64,000 bases of DNA from Unio delphinus (Eukaryota > Mollusca > Bivalvia > Unionida > Unionidae): contig JAQISU010000345.1 of the NCBI GenBank assembly GCA_029339505.1, positions 2,193,501-2,257,500 on the forward strand, read 5' to 3'. A program made the position numbers and the translations under genes. Below are positions 20,118-31,000 of the stretch, one piece after another. The notes under the pieces were generated by a model, which saw only the letters and a program-made list of their open reading frames with translations, did no database searches and had not been told where the DNA came from. Position 1 is the stretch's first letter. Each line of letters opens with the position of its first letter.

Positions 20118-21183
20118 GTTACTTGATCTGGTTAACGTGGTGAAGCGGTAGGGGTTTTTCATTCAGAATAATGTCTACAGACTCCAGAATAGATGTATGT
20201 ATCAGCTGACTTAAATATCATTTTCCAAATGAACTGATAAATTGTCAGCGACTGAATAAATCGTGAAATGTGTTCATCCGCCATTCCTTCAGTGTAATTT
20301 CGTCATAAACTTCCAATGTGTTCATCCGCCATTCCTTCAGTGTAAATTCATCATATACTTCCAATGATAAAACTTTTAGAGAAACAGCAAAGAACCCAAA
20401 CAGGGTTATTGGTAATTATCAAGAATCAATTATGGAAATTGCCAAAGCATGGTTGTTGGTCGGTTTTATCAATTAAGGATTGTATCAAAGCAAGCTGTTG
20501 ATTATGTTTAACAATCAAACTAACATCCATGTCTCAAAACAATAAAACAATGGCTGTGATCTTGTTGTAAAGCATCACTTATCTAATTATAATGCCAGTT
20601 TAATATGTCCACAAACTTCTCGTTTGAATTAAGACCTAAACAAATTCAATACGAGCCACTATATTAAGATACACTCAGAATCAATTAAATATTTAGTTTG
20701 GCAAGTTCAGCTGATGTGTGATGTTACTGCATTCCATCAATGTTCATGGTATCAGTGCATGCTAGAGATGTGCTGGTGAAGACAAGAGAAACTCCCTACC
20801 CCCACCCCACCCCACTCCACCCCAACAACAACAAATCGCTTTAAGTTAAGTATAAAAGTAGTATTTAAAAGACAAAATAGACTAATCAGTTATTAGATGT
20901 AATCGGGAAATTTGTACATAAACGTCACTGTCTTAATATTTGTTTCAAAGTTTGGAATCACTTTAAATAATATAATGATACATGTTGAGCTGTCAAATAT
21001 AGAATAAAAGGCCTATATATGTTTGTTTTTTTTAAAAATAAAACGATGTGTGAAAATATTTGATTGATCAGTTGGAAATATTTCGTATTGTTTCGCCGAC
21101 ACTAGTGACAGTATTAATATGTAAGTATCTTGCTGGTATGTACATATGGGTGAGGGCAGATAGGTATGTTGGACTGGAGTCTG

Positions 21184-22859
21184 TCAGTGAAACGTAGCAC
21201 AGAGACCAAATTTTGTGCACCTCTCTGCACATGGGATGGTAGCATCATCTTCAGTTGGGTGGCTAGATTTGTATAATTGGGTATCAGTAGCGTACAAATG
21301 GTGAGACACTGGGTGATAATCTATGACACTTGAGAGCAGCTGAACCAAGAGAACAGGTCCAAAAACAGACCCCTGTGCAACTCCACAACATAGAGCAGCT
21401 GGGCTAGAGTGTATTCCATTTGTGCTCACAATTTGTGCTCTGTTCACCAAGTCGGCTTGAACCACATTTACGCTGTATTGTGAATATGAAATACATGCTG
21501 GAGACGGCGAAGTAATATACCATGGTATATTGTGTCAAATGCTGCAGACAAATCAAGGACGGTGTGAACTGCAAACCTTCTGTTTTCCAAAGCAGAGATA
21601 ATGTCATTAAATACATTTAGAAGAGTAGTTGCAGTACTGTGGCAAGGGCGATATGCAAACTGTGGCAAGGGCGATATGCAAACTGTGGCAAGGGCGATAT
21701 GCAAACTGTGGCAAGGGCGATATGCAAACTGTGGCAAGGGCAATATGCAAACTGTGCATAGCTATAAAGAATGTTTGAATTCAGATCAGTTGCAAGTTCA
21801 ATTGGAACTAATTTTTCTAAGATTTTCGATATGATTGGGATATTAGAAACTGGGCTGTAGATCTTCAAATCATTTTAGTTTGCTTCTTCTGCAGAGGCAT
21901 TACAATGGCAGTTTTGAAAAAGTACTGGATGAGAGAGAGGTATTAATAACATAAGTTAGTGAAAGCAATACGGGATCTATGCATTCAAGCAACAGTGATA
22001 TTAGAATTGGATCACGATCGCATGACTTTATTGCATTCTTCTTCACGATTGTACATACTAAATCCATAAAGACAGGTTAAAATGCTGCTAACGGTTGACA
22101 CTGAAATTCTGTATCTCAACTGTATGGTGACGACGAGTCATTTGAAATTATGTTGTCAAGCATATCTCGAATGGTTTGTACTTTGTCACGGAGGAAATAT
22201 GCAAACAGGCCCGTAAGGTCGACTGTAGAAGAAGTGGTGTCCATTTCATCTTTGACATTAGCTTGTTAGTAATCTCGAAGAGCTCTTTGCAGCTAAAACT
22301 TTCCGTGATCTTATATATTGGGATGATTTCGCTGCATGGACTGTATTTGCGACATTCTTCTTAGTAGCTTCTTAGCAACGATCTTATCAACGTTAGTTTA
22401 GATAAATCCCAAAGTCTCCCAGCTTTATGGCGGTCTTTTTTTCAGTGCGAAGCTATTCCCTATCATTGATATACCACGCAGAACACTTTTGAATTGATAC
22501 TCTGTATTCGTTGGCTGGGGCATGTATTTCAAGTAATGAACGCAGGCAGTTATCGAGTTGTTCCACTGTTGGATGTAAACAAGCTGCTAGTTTTGCATGG
22601 ATGTCATGCATTAGTTGTTTTCTATATATCATACGGAGGTTCCTCTTAGTGGCAAATAAAGGTGGAGAGTTAGGGACTGCTACGTCTAAATGACATATAA
22701 TGTAGAGGTGATCTGATGCAAGTTCATGGGATACAAGAGTGGACCGTAGAATATTATCATCAAGTCTATGAAGAATCCAGTTTAAAATGTGTCCATGTTT
22801 ATGGGTGGATTGGTTAACTGAATGTTTGAGGTTGAAAACATTGATGTAATCTAAGAGTT

Positions 22860-22914
<55 letters not shown>

Positions 22915-23141
22915 TAATAATAATAATAACAATGAGGACTTTGTATAGCGCATAATCTTTATAAGCTCTAAGCGCTTTACAACATCTATAATGAAATGAC
23001 TACACTACAGAAAAACAAATAACAAAAATTATGAAATTGGACAACATAAAACATGCTGAAAACATATAAGATAAAAAACATTTTGAAGTGTAAGTGAACG
23101 TTGAAATCTCCAAGAATAATCAGGTTGGCACCTATCGAATT

Positions 23142-23143
<2 letters not shown>
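21184..23143 (-). pseudogene. Decayed LINE (CR1/jockey-like endonuclease and reverse transcriptase)
   Basis: Reading the minus strand from 23143 gives [12 protein letters not shown] (endonuclease motif). Further on it gives VSHELASDHLYIICHLDV, then ISKILEKLVP, FDTIYHGILLRRL, and GVAQGSVFGPVLL with LYATDTQLYKS, the damaged YxDD box. These pieces are spread over three frames with stops. A (TAA)n tract (22861-22929) interrupts it. A 23-bp unit, TGTGGCAAGGGCGATATGCAAA, is tandemly repeated about five times at 21640-21755 inside the RT region. A fragment of the same family lies on the plus strand at 48000-48917. Confidence 0.8.
22861..22929. repeat. (TAA)n microsatellite
   Basis: About 20 TAA/AAT units with one AAA interruption, inside the decayed LINE. 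Confidence 0.95.
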
Positions 23144-24310
<1,167 letters not shown>

Positions 24311-24311
24311 G

Positions 24312-24812
24312 TTTTGTCTAAGAAAGAGCACTGTTTTTAACAACTACTAAGAAAGAGCACTGTTATTAACAACTACTACGAAAGAGCAGTTATTAACAAC
24401 TGCTACGAAAGAGCACTGTTATTAACAACTACTACGAAAGAGCAGTTATTAACAACTACTACGAAAGAGCACTATTAACATCTACTACGAAAGAACACTG
24501 TTATTAACAACTACTACGAAAGAGCAGTTATTAACAACTACTACAAAAGAGCACTGTTATTAACAAGTACTACGAAAGAGCACTGTTATTAACAACTACT
24601 ACGAAAGAGCACTGTTATTAACAACTACTAAGAAAGAGCACTGTTATTAACATCTAATACGAAATAACACTATTATTAACAACTACTACGAAAGAGCACT
24701 GTTATTAACATCTACTACGAAAGAACACTGTCATTAACAACTACTACGAAAGAGCACTGTTATTACCAACTACTAAGAAAGAGTACTGTTATTAACATCT
24801 ACTACGAAATCC
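24312..24812. repeat. Minisatellite, 24-29 bp unit
   Basis: About 17 copies of a unit like ACTACGAAAGAGCACTGTT followed by ATTAACAACT. A shorter variant lacking CACTGTT's first part is interspersed, so unit length alternates. Confidence 0.9.
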
Positions 24813-25246
24813 ACCTTTAGCCCTCAAAAGGGTACGTGTCACTTAAATATCACACGTAACAGATAATATCAGACATTAAACGATTGAAGACTATGTAGTG
24901 TAATGAAATTTATCGCACTGACACAAAATGTGTTAAAGAGTTAATAATTACAAAAAATTTATCGCACTGACACAAAATCTGTTAAAGAGTTAATAATTAC
25001 AAAAATGATCGCTGATCAGAATTCGTATGATATTCTAGAACACACCATTCACATAAACATAATAACAACTTGATCAAAGATTTTACCCAAGGAAAGTCAT
25101 TTACACTCAAAGACAAAGGTCATTTAAACCGTATTAGTTTGGTTGCAAATTTGCATGGCAAATAAAGTCTTATACCTATATTTTGATGTAGGTTGAAAGC
25201 AAACTTTCATATTCATGCCAATACTGATGGAGAAAAAAATAGTACG
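24813..25246. other. Host DNA with a 68-bp duplication
   Basis: A segment containing TTATCGCACTGACACAAAAT and GTTAAAGAGTTAATAATTAC is present twice in tandem at about 24908-25005. No gene. Confidence 0.5.
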
Positions 25247-25575
25247 ATTACTAAAACATTCACTACACGTATACCATTAAAACATTCACTACACGTATAC
25301 CATTAAAACATTCACTACACGTATACCATTAAAACATTCACTACACGTATACCATTAAAACATTCACTACACGTATACCATTAAAACATTCACTACACGT
25401 ATACCATTAAAACATTCACTACACGTATACCATTAAAACATTCACTACACGTATACCATTAAAACATTCACTACACGTATACCATTAAAACATTCACTAC
25501 ACGTATACCATTAAAACATTCACTACACGTATACCATTAAAACATTCACTACACGTATACCATTAAAACATTCCC
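25247..25575. repeat. 26-bp minisatellite, about 12 copies
   Basis: Near-perfect tandem copies of a unit with CATTCACTACACGTATACCA and TTAAAA. The array ends about 66 bp before the Polinton left end. Confidence 0.95.
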
Positions 25576-25641
25576 GGTGGGCGGAGTGGTCTTAAGAACT
25601 CGCATTTACAGATCATTTGACCTCTCACCTCCGTCCGCGTG
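25576..25641 (+). repeat. 5' half of a tRNA-derived SINE interrupted by the Polinton
   Basis: GGTGGGCGGAGTGGTCTTAAGA resembles a tRNA-Leu/Ser A box. The matching half with a B-box-like GGGTACGAGTCTC begins at 46251, on the far side of the Polinton. The 6-bp CGCGTG target duplication lies at 25636-25641 and 46246-46251. Confidence 0.5.
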
Positions 25642-26003
25642 AGTAGTAATATGGGGCACTATAGCGACAATGGAAAATCCAGTCAAAAAGTGCTTGGGGC
25701 ACTATGGCGACAAGATTTATAGCGACAAGGGAAAATCCAGTCAAAAACAGCTTGGGGCACTATAGCGACAAAACAGCTTGGGGTATTATAGCGACAAGGG
25801 AAATTGAACATAGTGGGCCTGTATAGCGACAAGGGAAATTGAACAGGGTGGGCCTGTATAGCGTCAAGGGAAATGGAACATAGTGGGTCTATATAGCGTC
25901 AAGGGAAATTGAACATGGCGGGTCTGTATAGGGACAAGGGAAAAAAGGGTGGCAATGAAAGCTACTATCTTTTCGAGACCTATGAGTGGCCCTGAAAAGG
26001 GCC
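25642..26003 (+). repeat. Left terminal inverted repeat, 362 bp
   Basis: It matches the reverse complement of 45884-46245. Inside are nine copies of a short motif, TATAGCGACAAGG and close variants (GCGTCA, GGGACA), spaced 20-40 bp. The inner edge at 26003 is exactly the edge of a histone-type stem-loop that serves the outward-facing gene at 26031. Confidence 0.95.
25988..26003 (-). terminator. Histone-type 3' stem-loop (minus strand)
   Basis: On the minus strand it reads GGCCCTTTTCAGGGCC: a 6-bp stem and TTTC loop, as in metazoan histone mRNA 3' ends. It is followed by ACTCA and, about 13 bases on, by CGAAAAGA, like the U7-pairing purine-rich element. It lies 28 bp after the stop of the gene at 26031. 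Confidence 0.75.
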
Positions 26004-26030
26004 GTTATGTGTAATGTTAACGTTGTCTTG

Positions 26031-26264
26031 TTAACACAGAGGACATCTCACAGATCTTCTTCTCTTCCTTAAACTTCTCCTTACTGTGGGTCCATAGAAG
26101 AGAACTCTCTTCAAGCAACCTTGTCTTTCCACATAGACTCTTCTCTTCCAATAGGCTGTCTCCGTCCTATGAATGACACTCCATGATGATCTGACATACA
26201 TGGGTATGTCAGTCCTAAACAGCATACTTGACACAAGGGTTGACGATTCAACATTAGTCCACAT
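26031..26264 (-). CDS. Small basic protein with 3' stem-loop, 77 aa
   Basis: ATG at 26262-26264, 77 residues, the leftmost gene of the Polinton and transcribed outward. It is basic toward the C-terminus (RRSLRKRRRSVRCPLC). No family recognised. Support for a real gene is its context: a TATAAATA box about 43 bp upstream on this strand (26307-26314) and a histone-type stem-loop just downstream. The divergent partner starts at 26483, so the region between is a two-way promoter. The Arg-rich tail could be a nuclear-localisation or nucleic-acid-binding signal. Confidence 0.5.
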   Translation of the reverse strand: MWTNVESSTLVSSMLFRTDIPMYVRSSWSVIHRTETAYWKRRVYVERQGCLKRVLFYGPTVRRSLRKRRRSVRCPLC

Positions 26265-26299
26265 CTTCTGATGAGAACAGGTGAATCGAATGCCGTGTA

Positions 26300-26440
26300 C
26301 TGCGGTTATTTATAGGGGAAGAGCGGATTGAAACGGATTGAGTGTATCCACCAATCCAAACGTGCGTTACAAAAGTCAGACACAGCCATCCAATCGGAAG
26401 AGAGCAGTCTGTGACGTCACCTTTTCTATATAGAGGTACT
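26300..26440. promoter_or_regulatory. Bidirectional promoter with CRE palindrome
   Basis: TATAAATA faces left (26307-26314, minus strand). TGACGTCA at 26412-26419 is followed by CTATATAGA at 26425-26433 facing right. The rightward gene starts about 50 bp downstream at 26483 and the leftward about 43 bp downstream at 26264. Confidence 0.55.
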
Positions 26441-26482
26441 AGCGCCTGTGCGCAGTCAATCGATTCAAGAGAGTTGTCAATC

Positions 26483-27133
26483 ATGGCGGACAGTAAGAAG
26501 ACAATGAATTGGAGTGAGACAGGAGTAGAGACAGCAAGTCATGGACCAACAGTGACTACTAAAGTCATGACAAATCTACATCCAGAAGAAGTTGATTTTA
26601 ACTGGGATATTGTGGATTTTTTAACATCGCAAGAATTTATTCCGGAACCTTCGTTGCCTTCTGTATCTTCTTATGGACACGTCGATGATTTTAAACAAAG
26701 ACAAAAAGAAGCATTGGAGCGATTTTTACAACAACAGAAAGTAGAAGAACAAGCTTTTCTTATGCAACAGCAGGAAGAAGAAGAAGCAAGAAGAAAACAC
26801 CAGGAAGAAACAGTAGCAGCAGCAGCAGCAACGGAGAAGAAGAATGAAGACCAAGGACAGAAAGAAAATAGTGAAAATCAAACGGTTACGACGGTACTTT
26901 TAGATATTTTAGCTGAGTTAAGGAGTCTGAAACAAATGTATCAGACTTCTTTATCACGGCCGAAGAGAAAAAGACCTTCTCGAGCGAAACAACCTGATCT
27001 CTCTGTGACTACGTCTACCTTACCACCGTTAGTGATTTCTACCAAATCATTGACAGGAACCACCAGTCCCGAAGTAGGCCTTGGCCGTGGCAAAGGCTTA
27101 AGACAGCTCAAGAGGATTTCATCCCGTTTCTGA
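26483..27133 (+). CDS. Coiled-coil protein with 3' stem-loop, 216 aa
   Basis: The ATG at 26483 (MADSKKTMNWSETG) is chosen because it follows the TATA box; the open frame begins earlier. Residues 75-130 form a Gln/Glu-rich coiled coil (RQKEALERFLQQQKVEEQ, QQQEEEEARRK). A second helix, LLDILAELRSLKQMY, is followed by KRKRPSRAK, a likely nuclear signal, and a Gly-Arg-rich end. No family recognised. The acidic N-terminus with a coiled coil and basic tail would suit a regulatory or nuclear phosphoprotein; that is inference. Followed 34 bp later by a histone-type stem-loop. Confidence 0.6.
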   Translation: MADSKKTMNWSETGVETASHGPTVTTKVMTNLHPEEVDFNWDIVDFLTSQEFIPEPSLPSVSSYGHVDDFKQRQKEALERFLQQQKVEEQAFLMQQQEEEEARRKHQEETVAAAAATEKKNEDQGQKENSENQTVTTVLLDILAELRSLKQMYQTSLSRPKRKRPSRAKQPDLSVTTSTLPPLVISTKSLTGTTSPEVGLGRGKGLRQLKRISSRF

Positions 27134-27166
27134 GTTTGTTTTGTTTTAAACACACAAAACACCAAC

Positions 27167-27182
27167 GGTCCTTTTCAGGACC
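27167..27182 (+). terminator. Histone-type 3' stem-loop with downstream element
   Basis: GGTCCTTTTCAGGACC: 6-bp stem, TTTC loop. 5' flank ACCAAC, 3' flank ACTCCAA. The purine run CGAAAAGAAATAC lies at 27196-27208, about 14 bases after the stem. The stem differs from the other copies by compensated base pairs (T-A replacing C-G), so pairing is kept. Confidence 0.75.
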
Positions 27183-27443
27183 ACTCCAATTATTTCGAAA
27201 AGAAATACTATGTCAATTGCCTATTTCAATGAAAACTCAAAAGTCCTTTATTTTTTTAAAAACCCATGATGTACGTGTGAGTGAATGAATGTGTGAGTGT
27301 AGGTAATTATACTATCAAATCAAAACCAAGAGACACTTACGTTTTTTCTCTTTAGTTTATTCTAGTACAAACGTCACAATTCAAAATCACAACATAACAT
27401 AACACAAGACCACTTTAAAAAAGTTCATAGGTTTTCTTCTGTT

Positions 27444-27890
27444 TCACTCTTTCTGTTTTTTCATTTTCTTTACTGTCACAGCTTTTTTTTCTTCCTCTTC
27501 ACTTTCGTTTCGTCTTCTTTTCTTGTGAACGTGACGGGGTTCTTCCTTGGGGGAGGGTACCTCTTCTTCCTCCTGTTCAGAATTTCTTTCCTCCTCCTCC
27601 TTCTCCTCCTCCTGTTCCTGTTGTTTCTTAGGGCAGTTTGGAGACCAATGTCCTTTCTCTTTACAATAATAACAGGTATCTTGACTTTTGTCTCTATTGT
27701 AGCCTTTTTTATTTTTGTCACGATCTGAACATTCTGTAGCCCAATGTCCTTTCTTCTTACAGATATAGCAAGTATCTTGACTTTTATCTCGATAGGAAGG
27801 AGAGTAGGCCGTCGGCTGGTCTGACGAAAACTTTCGTATGACCCCACGTAAAGCTCTAATGAGAAGTTCCACTTGTGTAGGTTCTTCCAT
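27444..27890 (-). CDS. Double CCHC zinc-knuckle protein, 148 aa
   Basis: The ATG at 27890 (MEEPTQVELLIRAL) lies about 55 bp after TATATATAAAG on this strand (about 27944-27954). Two zinc knuckles, CYICKKKGHWATEC and CYYCKEKGHWSPNC, are separated by about 20 residues and preceded each time by DKSQDT, so they arose by duplication. The rest is Glu-rich (EEEKEEEE) and then Lys/Arg-rich with KKRRRNE. Knuckles of this type bind single-stranded RNA or DNA. An AATAAA on this strand at 27356-27361 can end the transcript. Divergent from PolB. Not a standard Polinton gene. Confidence 0.7.
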   Translation of the reverse strand: MEEPTQVELLIRALRGVIRKFSSDQPTAYSPSYRDKSQDTCYICKKKGHWATECSDRDKNKKGYNRDKSQDTCYYCKEKGHWSPNCPKKQQEQEEEKEEEERNSEQEEEEVPSPKEEPRHVHKKRRRNESEEEEKKAVTVKKMKKQKE

Positions 27891-27939
27891 CGTTCTGGTC
27901 AATGTGAGAGTGAAAGGAATACTGAACCGTTAGACACTA

Positions 27940-27985
27940 ACCCTTTATATATATGCACGGATCGAACATGAATATATAGGGGTTA
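27940..27985. promoter_or_regulatory. Divergent TATA boxes for zinc-knuckle and PolB genes
   Basis: TTTATATATATG (27944-27955) serves the minus strand and GAATATATAGGGG (about 27969-27981) the plus strand. The start codons are 27890 and 28026. Confidence 0.5.
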
Positions 27986-28025
27986 TGGTCTTTAAAAGGT
28001 AGTCATTTGACTTTTTGCAGACAAG

Positions 28026-31000
28026 ATGAAAAGGCCACATCATGTTGTGGAGAAAAGAGAAAACAGTAAGAGACAGAAACGTAATGTATCGCCTAGCACA
28101 GTAGCTGAAGTCTTGGCTCAAATTCATGCCAGTGATTTTGAAGATGACATGAGTGAGCCCGAATCCACACCCAGACAATCCACGTCCAAGCAAAGTGCAC
28201 CACCCTTAGTAAACCCTGAAAATTACTATCACATTCGAGAGACAGAAAAGCGTTCCTCTCGAAAATTTAGAACAACGGCTTACACGTATGCCGTAAAGTT
28301 TAAAGATTTCAAGGCCAATGTACCTTTGGAGAATACAGAAGGGTTCATTACTGAGGTGTGGGATTCTGTATTAACTGCATTGAAACAGCAATGTCAAGCC
28401 AAAGAAGACGATCGCTTGAGACTTTCTATTCATCACGATAATTTAAAGTCTCCCGTTTGGATCGAGTTTACTAGCCCATCAGAATTAACACCTTCCAAAG
28501 TCATCGACAAAATTCAACATGTGCAACAATCCAACGACAAGTTTCACATTGACGATGGAAAAGCCACACTGTTTATGACCCACGTGTCTCTTCCCCAGGG
28601 GACAGGACGCAAAAAAGTATTATTGGTCGACAACCTTCGCAGCATGAAGCGAAGCCTCGTCCAAATTAACAATCCTCAAGACAAGATGTGTTTAGCCCGT
28701 GCTGTCGTCGTGGGACGAACGTATGTCAACAAGAACGACACGACAGAATGGAAAAGAGCCTGGAAAACTATTCAACGATCGGACCGAGCCAAACAACGAA
28801 GTGAAGCAGAACTTCTGTTACAGCAAGCGGGGATATCCAAAGACACCCTTAGCGGCATTCCAGAAATGCAAAAATTGCAAGACGTCTTGTCTCCACATTA
28901 CACTTTGAAAGTACACCCTCAAGAAGTGCGTGGACCTCTTTTGTTTCGAGGCCACGATTTCAAAGACGGAAAATACATTCACGTCTATCATCACGATGGT
29001 CATTTTGATACCATTACCAGTATCACTGGATTTCTGAAATTCAGTTACTACTGTGAAAAATGTGACTATGGTTATAACAATCGAGAACAACACAAGCATT
29101 GTGGATCGAAATGTGAGGGATGTTTGGCCTCTCAACCTTGTCTGGACCAAGGACAAGAAAGAGTGCATTGCCTTGTGTGTCAGCGCACTTTTGTCAGTCT
29201 TACCTGTTACCAACAACATTTGAAGATGCAAGGTTCACAGCAGAAAAGTGCTTGTCAACTGCTGAGATTGTGCCCTACTTGTGGCCAAGGCATACGTACT
29301 AGTAATGCCAAGTTTCACGTTTGTCGAGGGAAGAAACGATGTCACATTTGTCGCCAAATTGTGGACTTGGAGCACGAATGCTTCATTCAAAAATATCAAC
29401 CCCAACCAAAAGATACCCAGAAGAAAGGGAATTTTATCTTTTTTGATTTCGAATGCATGCAAGAGACCGGTATTCACATTCCCAATTTCTGCGTGGCTCA
29501 CCGTGCGTGCGAGCAGTGCATCCAAGAACCTATCTTTAGTCATTGCCCTTACTGCAGCAAGATTCCTGGAGGACGTGAAAAAATCTTTCGAGGGTCAAAT
29601 ACGCTAGCCGATTTTGCCCAATGGATCCTAAATCCCATCGACGAAACGTGGAGTCCAGAAGACATCGAACGTTACGGAGAGTGTCATCGCCATGCCACGG
29701 TCATGGCTCACAATTTCTCGGGATACGATGGGCAATTTCTGCTCAGATACTATGCGGAACAAAGTACCGAACGGCCTCAAGTGACTTTAAACGGAGTCAA
29801 AATCATTTCTATGCAAGTAGGACAAGTACAGTTTAAAGATTCGATGTGTTACTTGGCCATGCCATTAAGTCGCATGCCTAAAACGTTTGGAATGACAGAA
29901 ATGGCTAAAGGTTATTTTCCACACTTTTTTAATACCAAAGCCAATCAACATGCCGTTCTACCCCATTTGCCGGAGGCTGACGACTACGACCCCGACAACA
30001 TGCGCACCGAACAACGAGAAGCTTTCTATGCTTGGTACCAGACTCACGCCTCGGACCCTTTTGACTTTCAAGAAGAAATGTTAAAGTACTGTCGATCTGA
30101 CGTGGACATTTTACGACGTTGCTGTGGAAAATTTCGAGAATTGTTCATGGAATACGGAGGGATCGATCCTTTGAAAGAAGCTTGTACCATCGCCAAAGCG
30201 TGTTCCTTAGTGTACCGAAAACGCTTTATGCCTGAAAATACTCTAGCGGTCATCAGTCCTCAAACGACAAATTTTGTCAAACGTCAATACTCGGTCAAAG
30301 CCTTACGCTGGCTCCATTACTTGTGCGACAAGGAAGACAAATGGATCCAACACGCTCGCAACGGAGGAGGCGAAAAGACCATCGGAACGTATTCGGTAGA
30401 TGGTTGGGACTTAGAAAACCCTCAGATTGTGTACGAGTTTAACGGATGTTTATTTCACGGATGTCCCCTATGCTACCCTCAACGAGACACCAAAAATCAG
30501 TTTTTACAACGAACCATGGAAGACTTGTACCAGACCACGTGTCAGCGACGTTTGAAGTTAGAACAGCAAGGATACCAGGTGGTGGAAATGTGGGAACACG
30601 AGTACGATCAGCGTTTGAAAACTGATCCCGAGTTTAAACGCATCGTAGAAAGTTACAAGTGGGTGGACCCCCTGAACCCTCGGGATAGTTTGTACGGAGG
30701 ACGAACGAATGCTACTTGTTTGCTGTACCAAGCGGACGAGGAGAAGGGAGAAGAAATCAAATACTTGGACGTGTGTTCGTTGTATCCTTACGTGTGCAAA
30801 TATTGTCACTTTCCCGTAGGGCATCCAGAATTGATGACAGAACACATTGATTTGGACCACATTCGACAGTACGAAGGATTGATCAAGTGTAAAGTCTTAC
30901 CACCCACAGACTTGTACCATCCCGTATTACCTCACCATTGCCAAGGAAAACTGATGTTTCCTTTGTGTCGCACATGTGCCGAAACGTGCAACCAAGACCA

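Larger units (their letters stand above)
15361..21180. other. Intronic host DNA, no gene supported
   Basis: AT-rich DNA with only short chance frames. It contains a 27-bp direct duplication at 17437-17493 (GATCGTCTGCCCCTAAGTG...) and a duplicated 53-bp segment at 20270-20365 (GTGTTCATCCGCCATTCC...). Nothing else stands out apart from the microsatellites listed separately. Confidence 0.5.

Noticed and set aside
25576..25641. Intact tRNA gene as Polinton target
   Set aside because: Flanks do not make a cloverleaf when considered together; tRNA-derived repeat is the safer call.
25988..26003. Rho-independent bacterial terminator
   Set aside because: The stem-loop lacks a T-run after it, is in animal DNA and has histone-type flanks and purine element instead.
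28818..29231. Long antisense frames inside PolB and other Polinton genes
   Set aside because: Shadows of the strongly biased coding strand; no motifs and no promoter.
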